A stretch of DNA of 64,000 bases from Cryptomeria japonica (taxonomy: Eukaryota; Streptophyta; Pinopsida; Cupressales; Cupressaceae), in the NCBI RefSeq assembly GCF_030272615.1, contig NC_081410.1:113339933-113403932 (forward strand), read 5' to 3'. The notes below the pieces were generated by a model that worked only from the letters and a program-made list of their open reading frames with translations, searched no databases and had not been told where the DNA came from. Every line of letters starts with the position of its first letter. Within the stretch, counting starts at the first letter, position 1. Shown one piece after another: positions 45,446 through 57,510 of this stretch. The position numbers and the translations under genes were made by a program.

Positions 45446-46606
45446 ATGACAATTGGAAGTGGAAGTGTTATCTTTAAGAAGGAGAGTCTGAGATTTGATG
45501 GAAGTAATTGGGCTATATGGAAGAACCAGATGGAAGTTCACTTGAGGTGTCTTGGAGAAGATTATTGGAATATTAAAAAGAATGCCTATTTTTCTCCTCT
45601 GAATGGATCGGTTAGTGTTGATGAGATCAAGGGAGATAAAAATAGCATTCGAGTGAAGGAAGAATTTTTTAGTGTCATGAATGATTCAGAAATGACTAAT
45701 GTAATGGGACTTTAGACTGCACATGAGATCTAGGATAATCTTGAGACCCTATATGAAGAAGATAAACAAGTAAAAGTTGCTAAGTTGCAGAGATTGAAAG
45801 GGAAGTATCAGATGCTGAAGATGATAGAAGATGAGAACATAAACACTTTCATGGCTAAGGTGAATGATCTTGCCCTAGGTATTAGACATGCTAGTGGAAC
45901 CCTTGAAGAATATGAATTTTTTTCTAAGGTGTTGAGATCTTTGCATCCTTCTTACAAACACAAGGTATCTACTATTGATGAAATCCGAAGTGTGACTACT
46001 TTAACAAGAAATATTTTGGTTGGAAAGATTGTTGCATTTGAATTGAGAAAATTTGGTGAACCACATGGAAAGTCTGAGACAACATTTAGAGCATTTGTAT
46101 TCGAAAAAAATAATTATGATCCTAATGAATGCAGAATATCCAGATATGAAAGAGAGAAAATAAAAATGGAAGAGCAAGAAAGAGAATTGGATGAGCTTTA
46201 AAAATTGATTGTCCAAAGATTGCCTAAGGGAGTGGTAAGTATGATGGAAAAGTGCCTCTGAAATGTTTATCTTGCAATAAGGTAGGACATTTTGCTTCTA
46301 GATGCCCGAAGAGAATGTCTAAGTATGATAGGCATGACAAATTTGATAAGCATAATTGAAATGCTAGATATGAGAAGCATGCGAAGTATGATAAGCCTTA
46401 CAAGCCTAATCAGAAGTATAAGCATTAAAAGAACTATTATTATGTTGTTGATGAAGGTGTTACAGATGAAGAATTAGAAGGAGATGAAGTTGTGTTTATT
46501 GCTATTAAAGAAGATGGATCGGTACTTGTTGATTCCACTAGCTGCACTATTGAGGAGAAAGCTTTGCTTGCTAAAGTTGAAGGAAAAGATGAATGGGTGA
46601 TTGACA
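45446..46606 (+). pseudogene. Copia gag, truncated at the protease active site
   Basis: It starts at ATG 45446 (MTIGSGSVIFKKESLRFDG). The gag core carries NWAIWKNQMEVHLR, KLQRLKGKYQMLKM, NINTFMAKVNDL and HPSYKHKVSTIDEI. A complete CCHC knuckle CLSCNKVGHFASRC lies at about 46262-46305. The linker YYYVVDEGVTDEELEGDEVV leads to the protease signature, but WVID is followed by NFCCN, where SGCSHH is expected. The break therefore falls near 46606. Stops at 45713, about 45731 and 46199 and two or more frame changes show further decay. When intact it formed the virus-like particle of the element. Confidence 0.85.
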
Positions 46607-46639
46607 ACTTTTGTTGCAATTACAATATCTTTCATGCAT

Positions 46640-46834
46640 TATCTTTTCTTTGAAATTTTTCACACATGTCAACAGGGTAGTTTCAATTACAATATCAGAT
46701 AAAATCCTTTCTCTTTTATGTTTCAAAGAATGTTCATACCCTATACAAAAGCTCCCAATCTTGTGAGAAAGAGATAAACAAATTCGCCAAATAGTGGCAA
46801 TTCTGATAAATAAGAGTTGTATGGATATAGTCAT
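46640..46834 (-). pseudogene. PPR remnant, copy 1
   Basis: The minus strand gives SHKIGSFCIGYEHSLKHK and ILSDIVIETTLLTC, recognisable as a worn pentatricopeptide unit (compare ACAKMGDLEQ..IH and DVVVVTALVDMYAK in the window's first gene). No start and no further units are visible. Confidence 0.5.
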
Positions 46835-46899
46835 TGCAATTTGAATTTATTATATCATGCTTTTGAGAAACTTTCAAAGTTAAAGGGAGATTGCAAAAC

Positions 46900-48290
46900 C
46901 ACAAAAATAAAACAATTCAAACCAAATGGAAATTATTAGTGGGTGGTTCCAATTTCTTTTTTTTTTCCTTGGGTGCTCTTGCACCAAACATAACGGGTAG
47001 GAAAATTTGTGAGCATAGGCTGAAAAAATAGGGTTAAATAGTTCAACTAATTTTTTAGGTTGTAAACAACCTACAACAAACCCCATTACTATTTCAAGTA
47101 TATTAGAAGTCTTCTCCTTCGCCTCTTCCACCACTTATTTGGGACACTCGTTGACCTCCTCCACCAACTGTGTCCTATTCTCCTCTTCCCTCTCATGAAC
47201 TCATTTCCATTGCAACCTGACCTCCTCCACCAATAGCTCTCTCCACTCTTCCCCTATTTCATGTATTTTAATCCGCTATGAACTGACCACCTCCACCAAT
47301 ATCTTGCAACATCCTCCACATGCTCTATATGCAACCAAGCAACTCCTATAGGTAAATCTACCACTAAATCTTCTCCTACATTTTGACAAAGGTAAAGTAG
47401 ACTCAATATCATAAAACTCATTAGGATGAACCTCATGCTTTTCTTCTACTCCAACATCCACTTCATGCTCATCTTCATCATTTACATTTTTTTCACAATT
47501 CATCACCACATTCACATATTTATCCTCTTTGGCATCCACTGCTGTAATTTTCTATGCTACTGCACTAAACAAATTTTCAATTCTCTCAAAATTCTCTCCA
47601 AGAAATTTACCATTCTCTTCCAATCCTTTATTAAATATTTGGCCCTCATTAACCTCTTCTACAACTACAAACTCTTCAGGTCACTTATCTTCTTTCTATT
47701 TCTCATCAAGAACTTGATCTACCACTGTTGTGGCTTCTACCTTCTGCACTCCATCTTCTATCTCAATTTGTGAAGTATTTTTACTTTCAACACATTCATA
47801 GATTTCACTCACCAACTAATGGTCAATCGTGACCTAATCCTCCTCTTTATCTTCATTCTTCTCTTCACTGGTGTGAGATACTCTAAATTTCCTCACCTTC
47901 TAGATACAACTATTCTTCTTCAATGGGTTTCTCCATATCCCATAGCTCTCTTCCCAATATCGTTCTGAAAATGAAATCAACATGAGCCTCCTCATGACCC
48001 ACCTTTTCTTCTTCTTCTTCTTCTTCTTCAAACTCATCATCTTTTCATCTGTTGTGATCTTCACTCACCTTCACTTTTCCTCACGGCTTGAAGCTCTGAA
48101 TTATTAAGTACTTCACACACTTGCAACAATCCTTTTGAGCTACCCACAACTACTTCACACTCTCAAGTGTGAACTACCTCATTGTCTATAATCTATTCAC
48201 CCAACTACACTCTTCACCCACTGGTCTTGGTGTAGATTGCCTCACATTCGGTGATCTATCTACACAGTCAAGATCTCAAGCTTTGACGCC
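46900..48290 (-). pseudogene. Acidic coding remnant in repeat copy 1
   Basis: Minus-strand frames read DDEFEEEEEEEKVGHEE, VDFIFRTILGRELWDMEKP, LVSEIYECVESKNTSQIEIE and DEDEHEVDVGVEEKHEVHP, broken by about six stops. The matching region of copy 2 (about 49400-50600) shows the same trend with more damage. The family is unknown; a gag-like or accessory protein of the duplicated element is one possibility. Confidence 0.35.
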
Positions 48291-49074
48291 ATTTAATGCA
48301 AGCACAAAAACACTCCTCTTCCTAACTCAGAAACTAAATAACACTTAACACAAATGTAGAGACTCTTTGCATATAAACTAAATTGACATAAAGATCGTAA
48401 CAAAATATTTATTCAAATCTACAATTGACAAATACAAAGATGTCCTCAAAATGAAATCTTCCTACACATTAATCCTCTCTACAATACCTCTATATCTCTT
48501 GACCAATCTTGGTCATTTCTGACACATCTCCACATCCTTGGCCGATGCTTCTTATATTGAATCTTATCTAATTCAACACCCTTTCATGTTTTGAATTCCA
48601 ATAATTCCTATGGTGGTTCATTTCACCTTTGAAACCTTTTCCATTGCTCTTTGTCTTCACATTTGATCTTTCTCCTTGCCATTTCAAATTGGCAGACAAT
48701 TATTGATTTCATCAAATAAATGGAAATTATATTTATGTTAGAGTTTCAAAATTATTTATCCTTTGATGGATATCATACCCTATTATATGGCTCAACCTTG
48801 CATCTTTTCAATTTTTGTTTCTGGCACAACTTATCTCTGTATTGTGTCATGCATCCCCTCTGCAACCTTCCAAAGTAGAATTATGTTTATTCATTGCCTC
48901 TTTTACTAAACTCTATAAACTGAAATCTTCTTTTTGTTTTGAATCAATGCTTTCCTACATTACTTGATCACATTTTTGCACATCCATAAAGGATATTATA
49001 AAAGGTCGTAAAATCTGGCTTTTACATCTACCAATTGTCATTCCATCTTATGCATATCATGCAATATTGAAATG

Positions 49075-49310
49075 TATTTCTCTGAAGGCATTAGGTGAAC
49101 AACCTACGTGCCATATCTTTGGTTCCATATTTTACAAATATGTCAACAAGACAGTTGCACTTAAACTATCAACTAAATCCTTGCTCCTTTATGTTTTAAA
49201 GAATGTTTATACCCTATACCAAATCTCCCAATCTTGTGAAAAAGAGATTAATAAAGTCACCAAACATTGTCAATGGCGACAGATAAGAGTTGTGTGGATT
49301 AAGTCATTAT
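49075..49310 (-). pseudogene. PPR remnant, copy 2
   Basis: The minus strand reads CNCLVDIFVKYGTKDMARRL, a clear echo of the PPR signature ALVDMYAKCG..KARELF, then decays with stops. Copy 1 retains a different subset of the same repeat unit, so the PPR piece was there before the duplication. Confidence 0.6.
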
Positions 49311-51108
49311 AGTTCAATTTTTTTGTATCATGCTTTCATGAAACTCTGCAAGTTAAAAAGAGATGGTCCAAGACTACAAAAGAAGAACAATTTAAAAAAA
49401 ATGGAAATTAGTTTTGGGTAGTGTTGATTGCTTTCTTTTCTCTAGGTGCTCTTACACCAAACACATTGGGTAAGAAATTTTGTGAGCACGAGCTCAAAAA
49501 TGGGGTTAAATAGTCGAACTACTCTTCTTGGTTGTAAACAACCTACAACATACCCTATTGCTGCTTCAAGTACATTAGAAGTCTTCTTCCTTCACCTCTT
49601 CTAACACTTAGCTGGGACACTTTCCAACCTCCTCCACTATGTCTGTCCTCTTCTCCTCTTCCCTCTCGTGGATTCATGTGCACCGTACTCTGACCTCCTC
49701 CACCAATATCTCTTTCCACTCATTCCCTCTTTCATGGATTTTAATCCTCTATGCACTGACCTCATCCACAAATGTCCCATAGCATCCTCCACATGCTCTA
49801 AACATAACCAACCAACTCCCATAGGCAAATCTGCAACTACATCTTTCCTACTTTTAACAGAGGTAAACTAGACTCAATATCATAAAACCTATTAGGATCT
49901 ACCTCATGCTCTTCTTCTGCTCCAAAATCCATTTAATGATCATCTTCATCATTTGCATCCTTTTCATAATCCATTGCCACATTCACATATTCTTTATCCT
50001 CTTGAACATCCATTGCTGCAATTTTTTGCACTACTACACTAAACAATTCTCGAATTGTCTCATTCTCTTATTCGTGAAACCCACCATCCTTTTCCAATCA
50101 TTTAAAAAATACCAGGTCCTCATTAACCTCTTCTACTACAACTACAATATATTCAAGTCACTCATCTTCTTTCTCGTTCTCATCAAGTTCTCTTCTTTAT
50201 CTTCATTCTTCTCTCCATTGGTGTGGGTTTCTCCCACTTTTCTCGTCTTCTAGCTACAACTATTTTTCTTCAATGAGCTTCTTCATATCATATAGCTCTC
50301 TTCCTACTATCGTTCGAAAAATGAAATCAACATGGGCCTCCTCACGTCCCACCTTGTCCTCTTCTTCAAACTCATCCTCTTTTCATCTATTGCAATTTTT
50401 ACTCGCCTTCACTTTTTCTTGTGGTTTGAAGCTCTCAATTGATCATAACTTCGTACACCTACAATGATCCTTTTGAGCTCTTCACAACCACTTCACACTC
50501 TCAAGTGCAAATTGTCTCATGGTCAATGATCTGTTCACACAACTCCACTCTTCACCCATAGGTTCTAGTGTAGATTGCCTCACATTTGATGTTATCTACA
50601 CAATCAAGATCTCAATCTCTTATACCATTTGATGCGAGCACATAAATATTCCTCTACCTAACTTAGAAACTAAATAATAATTAGCACAGATGTATAGATT
50701 CTTTGCACACAAATTTAATTGACATAAAGATTGCAAAAAAATATCTATTCAAATATACAATTAACAATGTCCTTGTGCATCAATCCTCTCTTCAATACCT
50801 CTATCTCTCTTGGCCAATCTTGGTTGATACCCAAACACCTCCACATCCTTGACCGATACTTCTAATATTGTATCTTCTCCAAATTGATACTCTTTCATGT
50901 TTTGAATTACAATAATTCCTCTAGTGGTTCATTTCACCTTCGATGCCTTTTCAGTTGCTTTCTGTCTTCACATTTAATCTCTCTCCCTAGCATTTCAATT
51001 TTTGATATAGTTATTGATTTGATCAAACACATGGCAATTATATTTATGATAGAGTTTCAAAAGCCTTTACGCTTTGATGTATATCATACCCTACTCTATG
51101 ACTCAACC

Positions 51109-51325
51109 TTGCATCTTTTCTATTCTTGTTTCTTATATTGTGTCACGCACCATCTCTGTAGCCTTCCAAAGTAGTGTTATGTTTGTTCATTGCCCCTTTG
51201 CATCTTTTCTATTCTTGTTTCTTATATTGTGCCATGCACCATCTCTGTAGTGTTATGTTTGTTCATTGCCCCTTTGCATCTTTTCTATTCTTGTTTCTTA
51301 TATTGTGCCATGCACCATCTCTGTA
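51109..51325. repeat. Short tandem duplication, ~2.7 units of 76-89 bp
   Basis: Units start TTGCATCTTTTCTATTCTTG at 51109, 51198 and 51274. The first spacing is 89 bp and the second 76 bp, the shorter one lacking CCTTCCAAAGTAG. Units are nearly identical, so the expansion is younger than the 2.4-kb duplication around it. Confidence 0.95.
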
Positions 51326-51331
51326 GCCTTC

Positions 51332-51430
51332 ATTAATTTAATATAAAAGCTCCATAAAATTAATTTAAAAGCTCCATAAAAAATTAATTTAAAAGCTCCA
51401 TAAAAAATTAATTTAAAAGCTCCAGAAAAT
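51332..51430. repeat. Four 24-bp tandem units
   Basis: TAATTTAAAAGCTCCATAAA plus AAAT repeats about four times with few changes, directly following the previous tandem array. Confidence 0.95.
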
Positions 51431-52620
51431 AGGGCGAAGCATCATTTATGTGCCATGCTTTTCTCACTCATAGGCTCTCTCTATAAACTATAGCTGTTTC
51501 TCACTAGCAAATCTGGAGTAATGTAATGTATTTTTTAATATTCTACACATTTTGTAAGTATTTAATATTAATTTCATAGACACACAAGTACAAAAACCTT
51601 CACTGTATTTCAGAATGGATAAAAATATATGAAATTAAAAGTTATATTAGTTTAGGTGTAGGGGTGGTCTGCAGATTGAACCATATAAAAATTGTAACGA
51701 TTTTGGTAATGTATAAGTATTCTCATACATATGAGACTGAATCAGAAACAAAAACTGTGATATAAAATACTTTCACACAGAAAAATATTTTTTCACTTTT
51801 AGAACAATATAAATACTGTTGATTAGTATTGAAACGAAACAATACCACTTGGCTAGACAATGTAAACTTGATTTGACCATTAGAATTTTAAAACCCAAGC
51901 AAATAAGTAAAAACCACGTTAATACACATAAATTTAAACTTGATTTGACCATTAGAATTTTAAAACCCAAGCGAATAAGTAAAAACTACGTTAATAGACA
52001 TAAATTTGTCATTCAATATGTATAAATAGATTACATCAATATGCACTTCAATATAGGTCTTCCTCAAATTTGGTTAAACAACAAGGGGATCTCTGAGATA
52101 ACAATCATTAAAATTAGACAGTAATTAGACTGTTTTTTAATATAATTAGTATGTAGTATATAATTAGTCTGCATTTCATGTACATCTCTTAAATTGGCGG
52201 TCTGTATTACTTATCTAACATACTCTGTTTGAAGAATCTGAAAACACATGTAATGAATACAGGAAGTAAATAATAACACTTATGAATCTTTATTCATTCA
52301 GATTGAATATCACATAATCAAAGATCAAATGATCGAATACAAAAATCCCATTACCTACATTAGGCAAATTATATTTAGAAATCAGATTTAGAGAAACTAT
52401 AAGACTGGAGTTCTTCTCATGCATGTGGAAAGAATTACGATTCCAACATCTTCTTTGATGTTCAGGAGATTTCACAAAATAATCTCGGAGCGTCCAAATC
52501 TGAACCTTCACAACCCACCATTATATACCTAATCATTTAGTACAATTACACATCTTATAGAAGTTAAATGCCCATTTACTAATTTCTCTCCTCGAGAAAT
52601 TATAAGATTTTCTCTTTGTT
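51431..52620. other. Gap with no recognised gene
   Basis: AT-rich DNA containing the 72-bp tandem repeat listed separately. No coding region is supported. Confidence 0.4.
51864..52007. repeat. Two 72-bp tandem units
   Basis: 51864-51935 and 51936-52007 both run from AAACTTGATTTGACCATTAG to ACATAAATTT with only about three differences, indicating a recent duplication. Confidence 0.97.
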
Positions 52621-52859
52621 TTATTAAAAACAGAGATCAAAATGCTAGATCAAAGACTGAAAGAAGTTTGATTTATAGAAAATAAAGATCAAAATGCTCA
52701 CACCCAATAAACTTACCAGCCTCGGAATCAATAACCATATGACTAAAATCCATGTTTGTCTAGACGTCCTTTCAGAACCCGGCCATTTCCTCAACATCTG
52801 GACTACAAAATTTCAAGTGTGAAGGTTAGTATGGAAATCAGATTTGGGCTCGTAGGGAT

Positions 52860-53480
52860 GTTATAGAAGGGGGAGAAAGTGGATGAATCGATCTAGGAAA
52901 ATGAAATGAAAAGAACTTAACCGAGCTTATCAGATTCAGTTGTTTCTTCTCAATTTCCCTGAATCGATTCATTAGCTTCCTCACCTCTTTCATGGCTTCC
53001 CAATAGGACAGACATTCATTGTACTGATGGAATGGACAGATCTTTGTGGGTATTTATAACTTTATTAACCTGTGAGACATCTGGAATGTGTAGCCATGTT
53101 GTAAGTTATCATTTCAGAATGTGTTTGAGTGGGTGGAGTGTCATTTTCTCTGAATGTTTGGTGGTCTGAGAATTATAACAGACCTCCTCCAAGTCACATG
53201 CACTTTGTTTTTATCTACCAAATTGGAGATCCTTCTCAAACTTTCTTAAGCTTCAATTTCTAGCATATTTGTCTGGTTCAATTAGTTGGGGGTTGAGATT
53301 TTAGTGTTGGAAATTTAGTGCTTAAACTCGTGCAACTCGTGCATCCATGGAGCCTGCAAATTTTCTTTAATAATATACTCCTTGTAATATTCAAATTTAT
53401 TCTACTCTAATATTTGAAAGAAAGATTAACATAGAGATAAGTGTGAGCACTCCATTTTCTATTCTGATCATTGATTTTTA
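52860..53480. repeat. R-family repeat copy C (rearranged)
   Basis: 52860-53075 matches 27785-28010 in the same orientation. 53090-53460 matches the reverse complement of 28330-28720 and of 34050-34435 (for example TTTGAGTGGGTGGAGTGTCA and CACATGCACTTTGTTTTTATC). The two halves are thus inverted relative to each other when compared with copy A. On the minus strand the first half has GGTTATAAATACC upstream of GGGAAGCCATGAAAGAGG, a possible promoter and start (MKEVRKLMNRFREIEKK), but no downstream exons are recognised. Confidence 0.7.
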
Positions 53481-54081
53481 TAAGTTTAGTTTTTAACAAA
53501 ATAAATTAAAATTCAAGTAATTTGTCCAAAATAAAACAGTATTCAAGTAATTCTAGTTTAAATAATATAAGACTTTCTATTTCAATTTCATAATCTCTGT
53601 GGTTGATTGGGATAAATACTGTAGGAAATTGTATGCATGTACTCCAAGCATTTTTTATGGACTTTTAAACTGATATGCCAGAAATTGGCTTCCTACACCA
53701 ATTGTCGGTGATGTAAAGTCTAAACAAACCACCCATTTCTGTATACGTACTTAGCAACTGCTATCAGCAGTTAAATTTACATTGATGACGACTGTTTAAC
53801 TTTCAAATTTACAGAAAGAACGAATCACTTGATAGAGTATCCATGATAGAGTTGAAAAATTCATTCTTTGGCATTACCAATTTGAACAAGCTTCTTAACA
53901 GGAATTTAATTTTTCTTTCTATCAATTTTTTTCGGTTGATATGTTAGTTTGGTCTAAAGGTCTTTAGATTTTAAGTGTTTTCCTCTTAGTTGTATGATTG
54001 GAAAAGATTCGAAATTTTTTGGGAACACCAATTATGCTAGGAGGGAGGATATACTTTAACAAATTTTTAACCCTTTATCAA
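53481..54081. other. Gap with no recognised gene
   Basis: AT-rich, no supported feature. Confidence 0.4.
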
Positions 54082-55705
54082 TGTTCCATGGAGTTTTCTA
54101 AAGGGGGGTGCAGGTTGCGGGACGGGCGACTAAAGATCTAAGTTTGGGGACGGCGAGGGGACACTAGTGGGTGGTTACACAAATACATTTAGTATTTAAA
54201 AATTTATTTATAAAAAAGAGTGTGAGGAATAGTATACTAGTATATTTATATTAAAAAATATATATAAAATATGTCGAGAGATATCTTATAATAGAAAAGA
54301 ATCATTGTAAAATAAATGTTCTTCTAAAATACTAAACATCAAGAATACAAATCCATTAAACTGTTGCATGCAAAAAGTTGAGAATCTAGTTAGAGACAAG
54401 TGGCGAGGGTTCTATTTTATTTGGAGTAATAAAATAACACCTCAACAAAAACTGAAACGTGGCATATTTCATGCATTTACCATTGTTTCCAAAATGGATT
54501 TTTGTTTACAGACATTTTGATGTCATTGTAGATGCCTCTCGGCATGAAGAATTGTAAAGAAAACTTATCTACATTATGTCAAAATTTGCACTAATAAACA
54601 TTACAGACATGAAAAGTAATTGTATTGAAAATGTGAAATTTGACCATTAATAATGGTGGGTAGAGTTTTGTAATTTTAAGAGCCAAGTGCAAACCAAGAA
54701 TAAGCATAATAATCACAAATGAAACTTTGGCATAACAACTGAAGTTTAAAGTTATAAACTAATAAACTTGAAAAACATGGAAATGATTGCATAAACAATA
54801 AGAATGGTGGGTGGAGGTTTGGGGTCAAGTGGTAGTTCCTTTTGTGGGGGTCTTGATTGTGGCTTTGATTATGAATATGCAAATATTTGCAACAAAAGAT
54901 ATGTATTATGTAGATTTTTATGATCATGATTCATCATCGGTCTAATACTTGCTTAGACTTATAGTTTGATTAGGGTTTGGGGACAATACCAAAATGAGGT
55001 TGAAACTAGCACTCTTTTTAGGGGTATGGGGGAGAGTGAGAGACAGAGATGTAGAGAGATAGGTCTAGATCTTAGGGGAGAGGGAAGCGAATGAGATAGA
55101 GAGAGGTAGAGAGAGGGAGTAGATGAAGAGTGATAAGGAGAGAGAGATAAGTCTAGGGTTTGAGGGCGATAAAGAGAGTGAGATAGAGAGAAAGAGAATA
55201 CTGATAAGAGCTTGTTGATAATTGACATTTGAATAAGTTTGAAAATTTATATATCTTCTAAAACCTAGAATCCGCATTATAACTCCTAGAGATCTTAAAC
55301 CGCTCTCAAAAATCCTACCAATGTATACATGAAATATAACTTAAAGTATGAAAAAAGAAAAAGACATATTGAAATGTGACTTATACTTTAATGTCATATT
55401 TCATGTATATTTTTTTATGAAGAGAATGAGATTGACTAGAAGACAAGGATGTCATTTTAACAAAAAAATTACCAAATTTTGCTTAAAAATAGGGTTTATA
55501 AGTGGAGGATCTGGGAGACTCTTAGGAATCCCCGAGATGGCTAGGGCAATTTTAGGAGTCCTCATGATGTCCCATCATCCCCATCATTTCGGTCATATCT
55601 AGCAGTGGTGGTGGTTCAGTGGGGGTGCATCCCTACATCTTGGAGATGTCCCTATCCAAAAAGTGGGCAAAAAGGGAGGAGGAGTGGGCACATCCCCATG
55701 GAACA
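54082..55705. other. Segment bounded by a short inverted TGTTCCATGG, possible small element
   Basis: TGTTCCATGG at 54082 and its complement CCATGGAACA at 55696 face each other. G-rich/C-rich words lie just inside each end (GGGACGGGCG, GGGGACGGCGAGGGG and ATCCCC, GATGTCCC). No target duplication or coding gene was found. The inverted word is short and half palindromic, so this could be coincidence. Confidence 0.25.
55018..55205 (+). repeat. Purine-rich GA tract
   Basis: About 190 bp in which the plus strand is overwhelmingly G and A, built from GAGAGA, GATAGAGA and GGGAGAG words. It is degenerate, not a clean dinucleotide run. The long minus-strand Ser/Leu-rich frames across it are by-products. 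Confidence 0.9.
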
Positions 55706-55971
55706 CTACCTTTTATGTAATATTGACTATACTTTAAAGTGGAAAGTTGAAAAATTTTATATAGAGAAAGTTTCGTGGACTTTAAAATTTGATTGTGTTC
55801 AACTTAGTTGTATCTAGGATGGCCGTTGCAACAATAAAAACCAATCTTAATATGATTGCACTTTCTTGATGGGAAATCTAAACTTTTATCGAGTAACATG
55901 GATTGGAGGATTTGACGTTCACACAAGATTAAGATTGGATTTTTTTTCAAATGATGAAAAAATTGTTTGAA

Positions 55972-57215
55972 TGTTGTTGGATATGTGAAGCCCAACAAAC
56001 AGCCTTTTGACTTCTCTCTTTTCCCTCCAATTAAAATTTTCCACTCTTTGTTTTTGGAGATGGATATAGCTGTAAAGATTGTAATCGTTTTGTATTTTAT
56101 TGTTGAAGGATTAGCTATTATATGTGTAAACACCAAAATAGAGATATTAATAAAAAAATATTTCCCTTGGTCCCTATGGATGTGGCCAATTTGGTGAACC
56201 ACATAAATTTGGTGTTTTGTGTTCTCAATTTATTTTTGTCTTACATTCTTTATTTTTTATTTTGTAAATTGTTTATTTACACTTCATATGCAATAACTGG
56301 TATCAGATCTTGGTGAAGAAGTTGATCAAAAGTTTGTGAAGAATTTTCAGAAAGATGGAAGAAGCAAATAAATGGAGAATTAAAAAATTCTCAAGGTAGA
56401 ATTTTTTGAATGTGGAAGATGAAGATCGAATTGAATTGTTGATTCAAAGAGGCCTCTCAATTGCATTATAAGGTAAAGCCAAGAAGCCAAATACTATAGT
56501 CGATATGGAGAGAGAGAAATTGGATAAGAAAGTTAGAGAAACCATCATCATCTCTCTATTTAGTATTGTTCTATTCAATTTTGCAACAAAAAAGATAGCG
56601 AAAGGATTGTACAAGACAAATTATCTGATACATATGAAATAGATTTTGCTACAAACAAGGTTTTCCTCATGAAGAATTTGTGTAATTTGAAGATGCAAGG
56701 AAGTATATGCGCAATCACCTCAACAAATTCAATACATTAATCATCCAATTAATTTACATGAACACAAATATGGATGACAAAATCAAAGCCATCTTATTGT
56801 TGTTCTCTCTACCAAATATCTAAGAAGGTGTAGTGATAAAAATCAATAATTTAGTGTCTAGCAAAAGCATACTTAAATTTGATGATGTTGTTGGTACTCT
56901 CCTCAACAAAGACATGAGGATGGAAAATCATGGAAACTCATTGGGAAATGGCTTGATTTTTGGCAATAGAGGGAGGATCCAAGATAGAGACCTAGAAATA
57001 ATAATAGAAGGAAATCAAAATCTATAAAGAGATTTAAGTCTAGAGGAAAAAATTGAGGTTTCTAGTTTTGTGGCAAAGAAGGAGACACCAAAAAGAATTT
57101 TTGGTCATACAAGAAGGTGCAAAATAAGTCAAAGGACAAAAAAGTTAGCACTACATATGAAAAAGATGTTTAAGGTGCTAAATATTCTTATAAACAAGAA
57201 AAACTATAGCTAATT
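55972..57215 (+). mobile_element. Copia fragment: LTR end, primer site and gag
   Basis: A likely LTR (about 55972-56298, starting TGTTG) ends at CAATAAC, directly followed by TGGTATCAGATC, a one-base variant of the initiator Met-tRNA site, at 56299-56310. A gag remnant follows and ends near 57215, where an unrelated tandem repeat begins. Protease and pol are missing. Confidence 0.65.
56355..57200 (+). pseudogene. Copia gag, heavily decayed
   Basis: It starts at ATG 56355 (MEEANKWRIKKFS) and shows gag blocks NVEDEDRIELLIQRGLS, MEREKLDKKVRETIIISL, LSDTYEIDFATNK, FLMKNLCNLKMQ and KSILKFDDVVGTLLNKDMR. Then come ENHGNSLGNGLIFGNRGRIQ and a worn zinc knuckle FCGKEGDTKKNFWSYKK, which has lost Cys and His residues. 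At least six stops and three frame changes are present. The sequence differs from the gag at 45446 and from that of the 57640-64000 element, so at least three other Copia lineages are represented besides the 35351 element. Confidence 0.75.
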
Positions 57216-57230
57216 ATATTGCAAGGTATG

Positions 57231-57510
57231 TGCCCTTGGTCTTCTTGTGTTGTGCAATGCAATTCTTAGGTTTGTGACATAGCTTAACCACCTACCATGG
57301 ATTCGTTAAATCTTCCAGTTGTATCGAGCATTAACAAGTTGATCTTTTGGTGCAATGACAACAATGTTTCAAGCTTTGTGCCCTTGGTCTCCTTGTTTTG
57401 TGTAGCACAATGCACGAGTCTATGACATGGCTTGACCACCTCCCATGGATTCATTAAATCATGGAGTTGTATTGAGAATTAATAGGTTGATCTTTTGGTT
57501 CTTCTCCCCC
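57231..57510. repeat. Two-unit tandem duplication, period 148 bp
   Basis: TGCCCTTGGTCT starts at 57231 and again at 57379. Each unit continues with ACCATGGATTCGTTAAATC or its CCCATGGATTCATTAAATC variant and AGTTGATCTTTTGG. Polypurine-like complement CTTCTCCCCCTTTGACA occurs twice after it (about 57502 and 57640), suggesting that the duplicated DNA derives from the LTR border of the neighbouring minus-strand Copia element. Confidence 0.85.

Larger units (their letters stand above)
44065..46606 (+). mobile_element. 5' half of a Copia retrotransposon
   Basis: Consists of a 1.3-kb LTR, primer site, gag and the first residues of protease, then stops abruptly where other repeat sequence begins. 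Integrase, RT, RNase H and the 3' LTR are absent from the window. Confidence 0.85.
46607..51345. repeat. Two-copy direct duplication, unit about 2.3-2.4 kb
   Basis: 46614-48905 and about 49070-51190 align along most of their length. Examples are CCCTATAC(A/C)AAA at 46740 and 49210, CTCATGCTC/CTTCTTCT blocks at 47430 and 49900, and ATTT(A/G)ATGC(A/G)AGCAC at 48291 and 50627. The offset changes from 2,472 to 2,336 bp, so the second copy lost about 136 bp. On the minus strand each copy carries, before the ATTTGATGC word, a degraded primer-site-like motif (TGGCGTCAAAGC and TGGTATAAGAGA). They may therefore descend from one LTR-type element that was duplicated. Between the copies, 48905-49060 is unmatched filler. 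Confidence 0.75.

Noticed and set aside
54959-55277. Ser/Leu-rich minus-strand proteins
   Set aside because: Products of the purine-rich tract read in the complementary strand.
54082-55705. A definite DNA transposon bounded by TGTTCCATGG
   Set aside because: The inverted word is only 10 bp and contains the palindrome CCATGG. No target duplication or transposase was found, so it is kept only as a low-confidence feature.
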